Below, one piece after another: positions 39,469 to 47,748 of a stretch of DNA of 64,000 nucleotides; position 1 is the stretch's first letter, and each line of letters opens with the position of its first letter. The translations under genes were made by a program, and so were the position numbers. Origin of the DNA: Planobispora longispora (GTDB taxonomy: Bacteria; Actinomycetota; Actinomycetes; Streptosporangiales; Streptosporangiaceae). The DNA lies in assembly GCF_016863135.1 (NCBI RefSeq), contig NZ_BOOH01000016.1, positions 62,001 through 126,000 on the forward strand, given 5' to 3'. Below the pieces are notes generated by a model. That model was not told the origin of the DNA. It ran no database searches and saw nothing but the letters and a program-made list of their open reading frames with translations.

Positions 39469-39558
39469 GGTGGTGTCGCCTAGTGGCCGAGGGCGCACGC
39501 CTCGAAAGCGTGTGATGGGGCAACTCATCCGTGGGTTCAAATCCCACCACCACCGCCA
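39469..39558 (+). tRNA. tRNA-Ser, anticodon CGA
   Basis: 90 nt with CCA encoded. Acceptor ggtggtg pairs with caccacc; discriminator is G, as expected for serine. The anticodon arm is cacgc-ctcgaaa-gcgtg, so the anticodon is CGA (reads UCG). A long variable arm (gatggggcaactcatc) and T-arm gtggg-ttcaaat-cccac complete a class II tRNA. It begins 24 bp after the tadA stop. Confidence 0.97.
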
Positions 39559-39564
39559 TCGCCG

Positions 39565-39599
39565 AGGGCCTCCGTCCGGGAAACCGGTTCGGAGGCCCT
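39565..39599 (+). terminator. Hairpin terminator after tRNA-Ser(CGA)
   Basis: Arms agggcctccg (39565-39574) and cggaggccct (39590-39599) with a 15-nt loop. It begins 6 bp after the tRNA CCA end. Confidence 0.75.
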
Positions 39600-39643
39600 T
39601 CGCGTATCCGGATCACGCGCGCGCCGGGATCGCGTCGCCCGCC

Positions 39644-39719
39644 GTGCAGAGCCCGCCCGCTTGCGCAGAGCGCGTTCGCCCGTGCAGAGCCCGCCCGTCC
39701 ATGCAGAGCGCGTTCGCTC
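39644..39719. repeat. Two tandem copies of a 38-bp unit
   Basis: Units at 39644-39681 and 39682-39719 share about 33 of 38 bases. Each unit also holds two related 12-mers (gcagagcccgcc and gcagagcgcgtt). A third unit appears to start at 39720 (gtgcagga). The region lies between the tRNA terminator and the PPOX gene stop. No coding signal is visible. Confidence 0.75.
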
Positions 39720-39728
39720 GTGCAGGAC

Positions 39729-40145
39729 TCACGCGTCCGTGTAGGACCAGCCGCGCCACGACTCCACCGTGACGGAGACGACGGGGCCCTCGGGCGGGCG
39801 GGCGCGGTACTGGGCGTAGCGCGCGGTCAGGAGGGCGAGGGCGTGCGCGCGGGCGGCGGGGTCCTCTGCGATCGCCGCCCTGCCGTCCGCCCGCGCCCAC
39901 CACAGCCGGGACCAGTCGTCGTCGTAGTGGTCCACCAGGAGGCAGACGCGGTCGTTCTCGGCGATGTTGCGCAGCCGGCGCAGGTCCATGGTGCGCTTGG
40001 GCTTGTGGTCGACGGCGAACACGATCGTGTCGCCGTCGGCGGCGTAGGTGACGGGCACCAGGTGGGGAACGCCGTGGCGGTCCGCGGTGGCCAGCTGCGC
40101 GACCCGCGCCAGGGCGAACCGCCGCCTCGCCTCGGTCTGGTCCAT
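39729..40145 (-). CDS. PPOX-class F420-dependent oxidoreductase (TIGR03668-type)
   Basis: 138 residues, ATG 40145. The split-barrel flavin/F420-binding fold is suggested by ALARVAQLATADRHGVPHLV, FAVDHKPKRTMDLRRLRNIA and DWSRLWWARADGRAAI. Actinobacterial members of this small family use coenzyme F420 rather than FMN. The substrate is unknown. It is convergent with the tRNA-Ser gene. Confidence 0.85.
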   Translation of the reverse strand: MDQTEARRRFALARVAQLATADRHGVPHLVPVTYAADGDTIVFAVDHKPKRTMDLRRLRNIAENDRVCLLVDHYDDDWSRLWWARADGRAAIAEDPAARAHALALLTARYAQYRARPPEGPVVSVTVESWRGWSYTDA

Positions 40146-40206
40146 CCGTCTCCTCGACGCCGCACGGTGTCCTGCCCGGCACCGTACGGCGGAGCGGGGC
40201 CCACGG

Positions 40207-40431
40207 CTACTTCCGGGGGACGTCGCCGGTGCGGAGCCAGCGGGGCAGGAGCGCCTGGACGGCCGGGAGCGCCATCACCCGGGCGAAGGCCCCGGCGACG
40301 GCGAGGGCGGTCGCCAGGCCGGGCAGCGCCTCGGGGACGCCCGTCGCGTCCACGATCATGGGCAGTGCCACGGCGACGCCGATGGCGGTCTGCAGGGCCG
40401 TGCGGATTGCTCGCCTGGTGTCGTCGGTCAT
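40207..40431 (-). CDS. Small membrane protein (74 aa)
   Basis: The ATG at 40431 has CCAGGAG upstream, deciding the start; the frame runs to 40566. The product begins MTDDTRRAIRTALQTAIGVA, with hydrophobic segments at about 13-30 and 38-55, and ends in a basic tail (LLPRWLRTGDVPRK). The pattern resembles the small two-helix proteins associated with phage-like loci, but there is no other phage gene nearby. I assign no function. Confidence 0.55.
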   Translation of the reverse strand: MTDDTRRAIRTALQTAIGVAVALPMIVDATGVPEALPGLATALAVAGAFARVMALPAVQALLPRWLRTGDVPRK

Positions 40432-40692
40432 GAGTCTCCTGGGGATGACGGGGATGACCATGCCCCGGCCGGGGCGGGGGCACGGCTTCTGCCGGCCGGC
40501 GCCGTACCCCGCGAGAAGAGCGATCGCCTCTGGACATCCTGGGGATACCCCTTTGAGCTGCGGCAATCACGCAAGGTCAGGTGATCGTTCCTCGGAGGCG
40601 CGTGCCTTCCGCCGGGCGGAGGGCGCCGGCGGAATGCCGGGCGCTTCTGGGGGCAGGGGAGAAACCCCAGGCGGATGGAAGGGACGTCGGCA

Positions 40693-41547
40693 ATGGACTT
40701 CAGAGACGATGTCCAGCTGGATACTTCGCAGGTCGAGAGTGGTGGCCGGGGACGTCTCCCCGGAGGCGGGCTCGCGGTCGGCGGAGGTGCGGCGGGAATC
40801 ATCGCGCTCATCGTGGCGCTGATATTCGGGATCAACCCCGGCAACATCACCGGTGGCGACCCCGCACCGGTGGGCCCCAGCTCGAACCTGGGGGCCCAGT
40901 GCAAGACCGGCGAGGACGCCGACCAGAACGAGGAGTGCCGGGTCGTCGGCGTGGTCAACAGCATCCAGGAGTACTGGCCCAACGCCGTCGAGGGATACCA
41001 GCCGGCGAAGACCGTGCTGTTCTCCGGCGCGGTGAACACCGGGTGCGGCGCCGCCGACTCCTCGGTGGGGCCGTTCTACTGCCCGAACGACCAGCGGGTC
41101 TACCTTGACCTGAGTTTCTTCGACCAGCTGCAGAGCCGCTTCGGCGCGGAGGGCGGACCGTTCGCCCAGGCTTATGTGATCGGGCATGAATACGGCCATC
41201 ACGTGCAGAATCTGACCGGCGTCCTGGGGCAGTCGCAGAGCGACCGGCAGGGGCCGGAGAGCGGGGCGGTCCGGGTGGAGCTGCAGGCGGACTGCTACGC
41301 GGGCGCGTGGGCCAAGAACGCTTACGAGACCGGGCTGTTCGAGAAGCCGTTCACCCAGGCCGACATCGAGCAGGCGCTGAGCGCGGCCGCCGCCGTGGGC
41401 GACGACAACATCCAGAAGCGCGCCCAGGGCCGGGTCGATCCGGAGGGGTTCACCCACGGCACCTCGGAGCAGCGCGTCAAGTGGTTCTCCACCGGCTACG
41501 AGACCGGTGACCCGCGGCGCTGCGACACCTTCTCCGGAGGAATTTGA
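40693..41547 (+). CDS. Neutral zinc metallopeptidase (YpfJ/KPN_02809 family)
   Basis: 284 residues from ATG 40693 (MDFRDDVQLDTSQVE), the usual family start; ATG 40675 would add six residues. One membrane helix (~32-52) precedes an extracellular domain. The zinc site is VIGHEYGHHVQN (His165, Glu166, His169) and DCYAGAWAKNAYE supplies the distal acidic ligand. Cys pairs suggest disulphides outside the cell. The physiological substrate is unknown for the family. Confidence 0.9.
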   Translation: MDFRDDVQLDTSQVESGGRGRLPGGGLAVGGGAAGIIALIVALIFGINPGNITGGDPAPVGPSSNLGAQCKTGEDADQNEECRVVGVVNSIQEYWPNAVEGYQPAKTVLFSGAVNTGCGAADSSVGPFYCPNDQRVYLDLSFFDQLQSRFGAEGGPFAQAYVIGHEYGHHVQNLTGVLGQSQSDRQGPESGAVRVELQADCYAGAWAKNAYETGLFEKPFTQADIEQALSAAAAVGDDNIQKRAQGRVDPEGFTHGTSEQRVKWFSTGYETGDPRRCDTFSGGI

Positions 41548-41660
41548 GGAGGAATCGGAAGCCCTCTTTGCCCGTTCCCGTACGGCTTCCGCGACCGCTC
41601 CCGTGTCGCGCGAGAAAACAGGGGCGGGCAAAGAATCCGATTCTCTCCTAAAATATATGG

Positions 41661-41963
41661 GTGATCTTCAAGTTGATCGGCGATGGACGGCCTTACCCCG
41701 ACCACGGCCTCTCGAATCGTGAGTGGGCCCAGATACCGCCGCGCCAGGTCCGGCTCGACGCTTTGGTCACCACGAAAGCGGTGCTCGACCTGCATTCCCT
41801 GCTCGCCAAGGACTCCACGTTCTACGGCGATCTCTTCCCGCACGTGGTGCAGTGGCGCGGCGAGCTGTATCTGGAGGACGGCCTGCACCGGGCCCTGCGT
41901 TCCGCCCTGCACCAGCGCTCGGTCCTGCACGCGCGGGTCCTGGAGCTCCGTTCGGACGACTGA
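41661..41963 (+). CDS. VapB-annotated, ParB-like small protein (100 aa)
   Basis: GTG at 41661 gives VIFKLIGDGRPYPDHGLSNR. Blocks LVTTKAVLDLHSLLAKDSTF and LYLEDGLHRALRSALHQRSV resemble ParB/sulfiredoxin-type nuclease motifs (DGxHR). The family is often annotated as an antitoxin (VapB-like), although no toxin gene is next to it. There is no Shine-Dalgarno, and TAAAATATATG (41649-41659) lies directly before the GTG, which suggests a -10 element and a leaderless mRNA. Confidence 0.65.
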   Translation: MIFKLIGDGRPYPDHGLSNREWAQIPPRQVRLDALVTTKAVLDLHSLLAKDSTFYGDLFPHVVQWRGELYLEDGLHRALRSALHQRSVLHARVLELRSDD

Positions 41964-42097
41964 GCCGCACCCGTTGCGAGATCCGTTCGGACGGTTGAGC
42001 CGTGTTCGCCGCTGAGCCCCACCCGTCGTGCGCCCGCTCCGGCGGCCCGGGTGTCACGGCGGGATCCGCGGCCGAGGCGCCCGGTCCGCGGCGCCGG

Positions 42098-42153
42098 TCC
42101 GGGGCGGAGCGAGACCCGGACTCCGGGGCGGAGAATCGGGACTCCGGGGCGGA
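42098..42153. repeat. Three copies of a 12-bp core with variable spacers
   Basis: The core tccggggcggag recurs at 42098, 42122 and 42142. Spacers of 12 and 8 bp vary. It lies in the 293-bp gap between the ParB-like gene and tRNA-Ser(GGA); the rest of that gap has no coding signal. Confidence 0.6.
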
Positions 42154-42215
42154 GCGGGATCGGGGAGCGAGAGCCTGACCGGGCGCGGACGGGGATCGGG
42201 CAAGCCGGAGAACGC

Positions 42216-42253
42216 CAGAGGGGCTGGGCCGCAGCTGCGGCCCAGCCCCTCTG
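42216..42253 (-). terminator. Perfect 19-bp hairpin after tRNA-Ser(GGA)
   Basis: A 38-nt perfect palindrome, arms cagaggggctgggccgcag and its exact complement, ending 3 bp before the 3' end of the minus-strand tRNA gene. It would stop transcripts in either direction, and is longest for the tRNA. Confidence 0.75.
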
Positions 42254-42256
42254 AGC

Positions 42257-42345
42257 TGGCGGAGGATAGGAGATTTGAACTCCTGAGGGGTTGCCCCCAA
42301 CACGATTTCCAATCGTGCGCCCTAGGCCAACTAGGCGAATCCTCC
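42257..42345 (-). tRNA. tRNA-Ser, anticodon GGA
   Basis: 89 nt on the minus strand, CCA encoded. Acceptor ggaggat pairs with atcctcc, and the discriminator is G. Anticodon loop ttggaaa within cacga/tcgtg gives anticodon GGA (reads UCC/UCU). The long variable arm tgggggcaacccctc and T-loop ttcaaat fit class II serine tRNA. Confidence 0.97.
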
Positions 42346-42430
42346 GCCCGCAAGCTTAGCGGACTTCTGGCAGTGCATCGCACACCAATTCGCGGCATCG
42401 AGTACCGCGTCGTGGGGATAGACTGTCCCC

Positions 42431-42520
42431 GGACCCCTCGCGCGGCGTCATCCTGTGAACCTCCCCAGGGCCGGAAGGCAGCAAGGATAAGCGGGCTCTG
42501 GCGGGTGTGCGAGGGGTTCC
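42431..42520 (+). ncRNA. ffs: Small SRP RNA (4.5S type)
   Basis: The conserved Ffh-binding domain is seen in ccccagggccggaaggcagc (42463-42482) with the apical GGAA tetraloop, and aaggataagcggg carries the asymmetric loop. The ends pair: ggacccctcgc at 42431-42441 with gcgaggggttcc at 42509-42520. It lies 38-128 bp upstream of dnaX, the usual actinobacterial location. It forms the signal recognition particle with Ffh for membrane-protein targeting. Confidence 0.93.
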
Positions 42521-42540
42521 TTCGTTGCAGGACCCCTCGC
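42509..42540 (+). terminator. Hairpin overlapping the SRP RNA 3' strand
   Basis: The SRP RNA 3' strand gcgaggggttcc (42509-42520) can pair with a second copy of its partner, ggacccctcgc (42530-42540), across a 9-nt loop. This would form a terminator-like hairpin 18 bp before the dnaX ATG. It competes with the SRP closing stem. Whether it terminates, processes or controls dnaX is inferred. Confidence 0.6.
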
Positions 42541-42557
42541 AGGCGGGAGCTCCCTGG

Positions 42558-44873
42558 ATGAGTCTGGCGCTCTACCGCAAATACCGCCCCGGAACCTTCG
42601 CCGAGGTCAAGGGGCAGGAGCACGTCACCGAACCGCTGCGGCAGGCTCTGCGGAGCGGCCGGATCAACCACGCCTACCTGTTCAGCGGGCCCCGTGGATG
42701 CGGAAAGACCTCCAGCGCCCGGATCCTCGCCCGCTCCCTGAACTGCGAGCAGGGGCCGACCCCCGACCCGTGCGGCGAGTGCGAGTCGTGTGTGGCGCTG
42801 GCCCCGACCGGTCCCGGCCACCTCGACGTCATCGAGATCGACGCGGCCTCGCACGGCGGTGTGGACGACGCCCGCGACCTGCGCGAGCGGGCCTTCTTCG
42901 CGCCCGTGTCGGCGCGCTACAAGATCTACATCATCGACGAGGCGCACATGGTGACCCGTGAGGGGTTCAACGCGCTGCTCAAGCTCGTCGAGGAGCCCCC
43001 GCCCCACCTGAAGTTCGTCTTCGCGACCACCGAGCCGGAGAAGGTCATCGGGACGATCAAGTCCCGGACCCACCACTACCCCTTCCGGCTGATCCCGCCG
43101 ACGGCGCTGCGCGCGCTCATGGAGGAGATCCTCACCGCCGAGGACGTCCCGTTCGAGCCCGCCGCGCTGCCGCTGGTGGTCCGGGCGGGCGCGGGCTCCG
43201 CCCGTGACTCGTTGTCGATCCTCGACCAGCTGTACGCCGGATCCGACGAGGCGGGCATCACCTACGCCCGCGCGGTATCCCTGCTCGGCTACACCGACGG
43301 AGACCTGCTCGACGACGTGGTCGACGCGTTCGCGGCGCGGGACGGCGCGCGCGTGTTCCAGGCGGTGAACCGGGTGGTCGAGGGCGGTCACGACCCCCGG
43401 CGCTTCGCCATGGACCTGCTGGAGCGCTTCCGCGACCTGGTGATCCTGGCCAACGTGCCGGAGGCGGCGAGCAGCGGCCTGCTCGACCGGCCCGCCGACG
43501 AGCTGGAGCGCCTCCAGGCGCAGGCGGCGTCGATGGGACCCGCCGACCTGACCCGGGCCGCCGAGGTCTTCAACACCGGACTGATCGAGATGCGCGGCGC
43601 GGCCTCGCCCCGGCTGCTGCTGGAGCTGATGTGCGCCCGGGTCCTGCTGCCCGGGGCGGCGCAGGGAGAGACGGCGCTGCTCGCCCGGCTGGAGCGGCTG
43701 GAGAAGAGCGGTGTCGCGGTCGCTCCGGTGGGATACGCCGCGCCGCCTCCCGCGGCGTACGCGCCCCCTGCGGCGTACGCGCCCCCTGCGGCGTACGCGG
43801 CTCCCGCCGGACACGCGGCTCCCGCCGTGCCCCCGGCTCCGTCTCCGCCGTCTCCGGCGCCTCCCGACGCCGCGCCGCCCGCCCGGGACGGGAGCGGCAC
43901 GGCGGCGCGCCCGGACTCCGGCACGGCCCCCGGGGCGCCCGCCTCCCCGGCCCCGGCGGCCGGGGCCGACGACTGGCCCGCCCCCGTCAGGCCCGGCGTC
44001 GCCGCCACGGCGGAGGCGCCCGCTCCGTCCCAGGTCCAGACGCAGGCCCCGGCCCAGGTGCAGGCGCCGCCCATGTCCGGGGCGGAGGCCGGGACCGTCC
44101 AGCAGATGTGGCCGCAGGTGCTCGCCGCGCTCAAGCGGCGCAGCATCGTCGTCTGGGCGAACGTCAACACCAACGCCCAGGTCGTCGGAGTGGAGGGCAA
44201 GGTCGTCACGCTGGGGTTCACCCAGGTCGGCGCGATGAGGAACTTCACGGGCGGCGGCAAGGACACGGTCGTCGCGGCGGCGCTGCAGGACGTGCTGGGC
44301 GGCAACTGGAAGGTCGAGGCCGTCGTGGGCGGGTACGGCGGCGGCGCCCCCGCGTCCGGCGGCCGTCCCCCCGCCGCCCCGCCCCAGCCCCCGGCCCCCC
44401 GGCCGGAGCCGGAAACGCCCCGGTCCGACCCGTCGCCCTCGGTCCCCGCCCCGGCCGCCCCGCCGGAGCAGGAGGGCCGCCCGGCCCAGGCCCGGCAGGA
44501 GGCTCCGGTCGTCCGGGAAGACCGCGCGGCGCGGACGGCTCCGGCCTCCCCGCCCGCCCGCCAGGCCCCGGCCACCACGGATGAGTCCTGGCCGGACGAG
44601 CCCCTGCCGGAAGACCCCGGTTCGCCGCCCGCTCTCGGCCCGGGTCTGGCCGCCGCCCGCTCGGCGGCCCGGGCCGCAGCCCAGTCGGGTCCCCGCGCGG
44701 GCGGGAACAAGCCCGCGTGGCCGGACGCGATCCCGGGACGCGGCCCCGCTCCCGAGACCGACGAGGTCGACCCGCTGAACGACGCGGACGCCGACGTCGA
44801 CGAGCTCAGCGGCATGGCCCTCATCCAGCGCGAGCTCGGCGGCCAGATCATCGAGGAGATCGACCACTCCTGA
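42558..44873 (+). CDS. dnaX: DNA polymerase III gamma/tau subunit
   Basis: 771 residues from ATG 42558 (MSLALYRKYRPGTFAEVKGQ). The AAA+ clamp-loader domain has Walker A GPRGCGKT (residues 44-51), zinc Cys63/72/75/78, YIIDEAHMVT and the SRC-like GAGSARDSLSILDQ. Domain III follows. A long Ala/Pro-rich tail (~410-510, with AAYAPP repeats) leads to a C-terminal tau-like region with MWPQVLAALKRRSIVVWANV. Long actinobacterial DnaX is typical. I see no internal frameshift cue that would define gamma separately. Confidence 0.95.
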   Translation: MSLALYRKYRPGTFAEVKGQEHVTEPLRQALRSGRINHAYLFSGPRGCGKTSSARILARSLNCEQGPTPDPCGECESCVALAPTGPGHLDVIEIDAASHGGVDDARDLRERAFFAPVSARYKIYIIDEAHMVTREGFNALLKLVEEPPPHLKFVFATTEPEKVIGTIKSRTHHYPFRLIPPTALRALMEEILTAEDVPFEPAALPLVVRAGAGSARDSLSILDQLYAGSDEAGITYARAVSLLGYTDGDLLDDVVDAFAARDGARVFQAVNRVVEGGHDPRRFAMDLLERFRDLVILANVPEAASSGLLDRPADELERLQAQAASMGPADLTRAAEVFNTGLIEMRGAASPRLLLELMCARVLLPGAAQGETALLARLERLEKSGVAVAPVGYAAPPPAAYAPPAAYAPPAAYAAPAGHAAPAVPPAPSPPSPAPPDAAPPARDGSGTAARPDSGTAPGAPASPAPAAGADDWPAPVRPGVAATAEAPAPSQVQTQAPAQVQAPPMSGAEAGTVQQMWPQVLAALKRRSIVVWANVNTNAQVVGVEGKVVTLGFTQVGAMRNFTGGGKDTVVAAALQDVLGGNWKVEAVVGGYGGGAPASGGRPPAAPPQPPAPRPEPETPRSDPSPSVPAPAAPPEQEGRPAQARQEAPVVREDRAARTAPASPPARQAPATTDESWPDEPLPEDPGSPPALGPGLAAARSAARAAAQSGPRAGGNKPAWPDAIPGRGPAPETDEVDPLNDADADVDELSGMALIQRELGGQIIEEIDHS

Positions 44874-44891
44874 CCGGCGTCCCGCCGCTGG

Positions 44892-46409
44892 TCAGGTGTC
44901 GCAGGCGGCCAGGCGGATGCGGGCGGTGACGGCCCGGGGATCGTCGGCGGGGAGTGCGGCGACGAGGCGTTCCAGGACGTGGACGTCGTTTCTGCCGTGC
45001 TGGGTGCCGACGTAGGTCCACAGGTCGTCCGCGGTGCCCCGGCGCAGGAGACAGGCGTGCACCTGGCCGTCGAGCTCCTCGCGCTCGCCGCGGATGGCGG
45101 GGGACTCGGAGCGGGGCAGCAGCGGGCCCCGGTAGACCTCGGCGACGCGGGCGGCGTCCCCGCCGGCGAGCAGGCGCTTGAGGGCCAGGAAGTCGGCCTC
45201 GACCGCGCAGGTCAGCCGGTACGGCTTGGCGGCCACGGCCGGGCCGAGCTGGCTGCGGAGACGGTGGATCTCGGCTCGGGCCGTGACCGGGTTGCCCTCG
45301 TCGCCGTACAGGTGGAAGGAGAGCTGGTCGGCGGTCAGGCCGCGGGGGTGCAGCGCGAGGAGGGCGAGGATCTCGGCGTGGCGCAGCGACAGCGGGATGC
45401 GCACCCCGTCCAGGCGGGCCGAGGGGTGTTCGGCGCCGAGGAAGGACAGGAACAGCCGGGGGGCGCAGGCCAGACCGGGGAAGCGGAGCAGGAAGCCGCC
45501 CTCCAGCGGTTCGAGGACGCCGGTCCGGCCGTCCGGCAGGGGCACCTCGCTGCCGGACCCGGGCAGCGTGATGCGGTCGCCCCATCCCGGGAGGCGGTTG
45601 CCCGCGACGATCCGGCCGGTGGAGGTGATCAGGGCGCCCGGCGCGCCGCGCAGCGCCCTCAGGCGGCACTCGTGACGGGCGCGGAACCGGTCGTCGCGCT
45701 CGCGCATGCGGAGCCGGAGGTGGCTCTCGGCCAGGCGCGCGGTCGTCTCGACGAGGGTGACGGTCGCCGGGTGCAGGGCGCTCATGATGCCGCTGATGTC
45801 GATGCAGCCCAGCACGTCGCCGCTGTCGGGGTCGGTGATCGGCGCCGACGAGCAGGACCAGGGGTGGAGCACGCTGAGCAGGTGCTCGGCCGAGCAGACG
45901 TGGACGGGGCGGCCGGTCGCCAGGGCGGTGCCGATGCCGTTGGTGCCGACCATCCGCTCGCCCCAGTGGAAGCCGTCGGCCAGGCCGACCTCGTCGGCGC
46001 GCCGCATCACCCGGCTGTTGCCGTCGCGCCAGAGCACCCGCGCCTCCGCGTCGGTGACGATGAGGACGTGGGCGGTCTCGTCGGCCACGCGCAGGAGCGT
46101 CCCGGTGATGAGCGGCAGCAGGTCGCCCATCGGGTGGGACGACCTGATGTCCCGGACGTCGCCGGGGGAGAAGGCGGGCGGGGCCGAGACGGTGCCGGGA
46201 TCGACGCCCGCGGCCAGGGAGCGGCGCCAGGAGTCGGAGATCAGGCTCCGCGGGGCGGCGTCGCCGGGCGCCGGCCGTCCGTCCGTCAGCACCGCCTCGT
46301 GCAGGCGGCGCAGCCGCGCCGCGTGGGCGTCCGGATCGGTGATCCGTACGGAGGCCGGGGAACTCGCGGAGCTCGTGGAACTCGTGGAGCTCGGGCGGCC
46401 GCCGGTCAT
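44892..46409 (-). CDS. AcoR-like GAF regulator lacking a sigma-54 domain
   Basis: 505 residues from ATG 46409, preceded by AGGGAG. Ser/Thr-rich N-terminus (STSSTSSASS, from short tandem DNA repeats). ISDSWRRSLAAGVDP is the AcoR-type lead-in; the GAF domain holds RMVGTNGIGTALATGRPVHV and HPWSCSSAPITDPDSGDVLG. The C-terminal part is a winged helix (LSLRHAEILALLALHPRGLT, EIHRLRSQLG) and not the sigma-54 AAA+ ATPase. This form occurs in actinobacteria, often near aldehyde- or acetoin-related dehydrogenases; none is adjacent. Ligand unknown. Confidence 0.82.
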   Translation of the reverse strand: MTGGRPSSTSSTSSASSPASVRITDPDAHAARLRRLHEAVLTDGRPAPGDAAPRSLISDSWRRSLAAGVDPGTVSAPPAFSPGDVRDIRSSHPMGDLLPLITGTLLRVADETAHVLIVTDAEARVLWRDGNSRVMRRADEVGLADGFHWGERMVGTNGIGTALATGRPVHVCSAEHLLSVLHPWSCSSAPITDPDSGDVLGCIDISGIMSALHPATVTLVETTARLAESHLRLRMRERDDRFRARHECRLRALRGAPGALITSTGRIVAGNRLPGWGDRITLPGSGSEVPLPDGRTGVLEPLEGGFLLRFPGLACAPRLFLSFLGAEHPSARLDGVRIPLSLRHAEILALLALHPRGLTADQLSFHLYGDEGNPVTARAEIHRLRSQLGPAVAAKPYRLTCAVEADFLALKRLLAGGDAARVAEVYRGPLLPRSESPAIRGEREELDGQVHACLLRRGTADDLWTYVGTQHGRNDVHVLERLVAALPADDPRAVTARIRLAACDT

Positions 46410-46785
46410 ACGCACTCCCTGATGTCGAGCCGATGGCCAGGGCACCGGTGGGTGGGCACCGTGCCCTGCGCTCATTGAAGCAAACCACTGGTGCGCAACG
46501 TGAGGGAATGAACGCAACGTGTGTGCAACCCACGCTTCGTTACGGTGTGATCACGCACCGCCGAACGCGGCCGCTCCGGTGTTGCGACGCCGGGTCCCGG
46601 ATGTCTGGAGGGGGGTCCGGGACCCGGCGTACGAGCCGTCTCCGTTTCCCGGCCGGCGCATGTGTCCTTTGGGAACAGTTCCCTGGCCGCACGCGCATCC
46701 CCGGGGAACACACGCCCGTGCCAGTGCACGACCCGGCTTTCACCCCGTAGGCTCGGTGACGACTGATGTCGTGGATGAGGAGCGC
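46410..46785. promoter_or_regulatory. Regulator-ybaB intergenic region with repeats and a long hairpin
   Basis: 376 bp without a convincing gene. cgcaacgtg occurs at 46494-46502 and 46513-46521 (19 bp apart) and tgcaac at 46524-46529, together a candidate operator 85-120 bp upstream of the AcoR-like gene. A perfect 14-bp inverted repeat, cgccgggtcccgga (46588-46601) and its complement (46616-46629), with a 14-nt loop, lies further toward ybaB. Functions are inferred. Confidence 0.5.
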
Positions 46786-47145
46786 ATGACGGTGAACCCA
46801 GGGGACGTCAACCTCCAGCAGTTGCTGGAGCAGGCACAGCTCATGCAGCAGCAGCTGGTGAGCGCCCAGCAGGAGCTGAACGACGCGGAGATCGAGGGTT
46901 CGGCGGGCGGGGGCCTGGTCGTCGCCACGGTCAACGGCGCGGGTGAGTTGCTGGAATTGAAGATCCGCCCGGAGGCCGTGGATCCCGGAGATCCCCAGGA
47001 GACGGCCGACACCATCGCCGACCTCGTCATCGCGGCGATCCGTGACGCCGTGCGGGCGGCGGCCGACATGCAGCAGGAGAAGCTCGGTCCGCTCGCCCAG
47101 GGGTTGGGCGGCGGGGGCGGGCTCGGCCAGCTGCCCGGGTTCTAG
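46786..47145 (+). CDS. YbaB/EbfC nucleoid-associated protein
   Basis: 119 residues from ATG 46786; GTG 46792 is equally possible, as AGGAG at 46778-46782 is better spaced to it. [20 protein letters not shown] is the family helix, followed by [20 protein letters not shown]. Members bind DNA as dimers and sit beside recR in many bacteria. The C-terminus is Gly-rich ([14 protein letters not shown]). Confidence 0.92.
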   Translation: MTVNPGDVNLQQLLEQAQLMQQQLVSAQQELNDAEIEGSAGGGLVVATVNGAGELLELKIRPEAVDPGDPQETADTIADLVIAAIRDAVRAAADMQQEKLGPLAQGLGGGGGLGQLPGF

Positions 47146-47148
47146 GCC

Positions 47149-47748
47149 ATGTACGAAGGGGTCGTCCAGAACCTGATCGACGAGCTCGGCATGCTGCCGG
47201 GCGTCGGTCCCAAGAGCGCGCAGCGGATCGCGTTCCACCTGCTGGCCGCGGAGCCGACCGACGTCAAGCGGCTCGCGCACGCGCTGCTGGAGGTCAAGGA
47301 GAAGGTCCGCTTCTGCCGCGTCTGCGGGAACGTGGCGGCCGAGGAGGAGTGCCGGATCTGCCGTGACTCCCGGCGCGATCCCCATGTGATCTGCGTCGTC
47401 GAGGAGCCCAAGGACGTCGTCGCGATCGAGAAGACCCGCGAGTTCCGCGGCCGCTACCACGTGCTCGGCGGGGCGATCAGCCCGATCGACGGCGTCGGCC
47501 CCGACGACCTGCGCATCCGCGAGCTGATGACGCGCCTGGCCGACGGCCGGGTGACGGAGCTGATCCTCGCCACCGACCCCAACCTGGAGGGGGAGGCGAC
47601 GGCGACCTACTTGGCCCGTCTGGTGAAGCCGATGGGTTTGAAAGTCACACGACTGGCCAGCGGTCTGCCGGTAGGCGGTGATCTCGAGTACGCCGACGAG
47701 GTCACCCTGGGCCGCGCGTTCGAAGGACGGAGGCTGCTGGATGTCTGA
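47149..47748 (+). CDS. recR: Recombination mediator RecR
   Basis: 199 residues. The HhH motif is in [20 protein letters not shown]; the Cys4 zinc finger is [18 protein letters not shown]; the Toprim domain has [20 protein letters not shown] and ends [20 protein letters not shown]. With RecF/RecO it loads RecA on gapped DNA. ATG 47149, 3 bp after the ybaB stop. It overlaps the next gene by 8 nt. Confidence 0.96.
   Translation: MYEGVVQNLIDELGMLPGVGPKSAQRIAFHLLAAEPTDVKRLAHALLEVKEKVRFCRVCGNVAAEEECRICRDSRRDPHVICVVEEPKDVVAIEKTREFRGRYHVLGGAISPIDGVGPDDLRIRELMTRLADGRVTELILATDPNLEGEATATYLARLVKPMGLKVTRLASGLPVGGDLEYADEVTLGRAFEGRRLLDV

Noticed and set aside
39469-39719. tRNA-Ser followed by repeats as an attachment site of an integrated element
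   Set aside because: No integrase, recombinase or phage gene lies nearby, and the flanking genes look like core genome.
42054-44867. A 937-codon minus-strand open frame
   Set aside because: It mirrors dnaX and covers tRNA-Ser and SRP RNA; composition is low-complexity Arg/Gly/Pro.
46433-46750. A 105-codon plus-strand frame in the AcoR-ybaB gap
   Set aside because: No ribosome site, composition unlike a protein, and it overlaps the hairpin and operator-like repeats.
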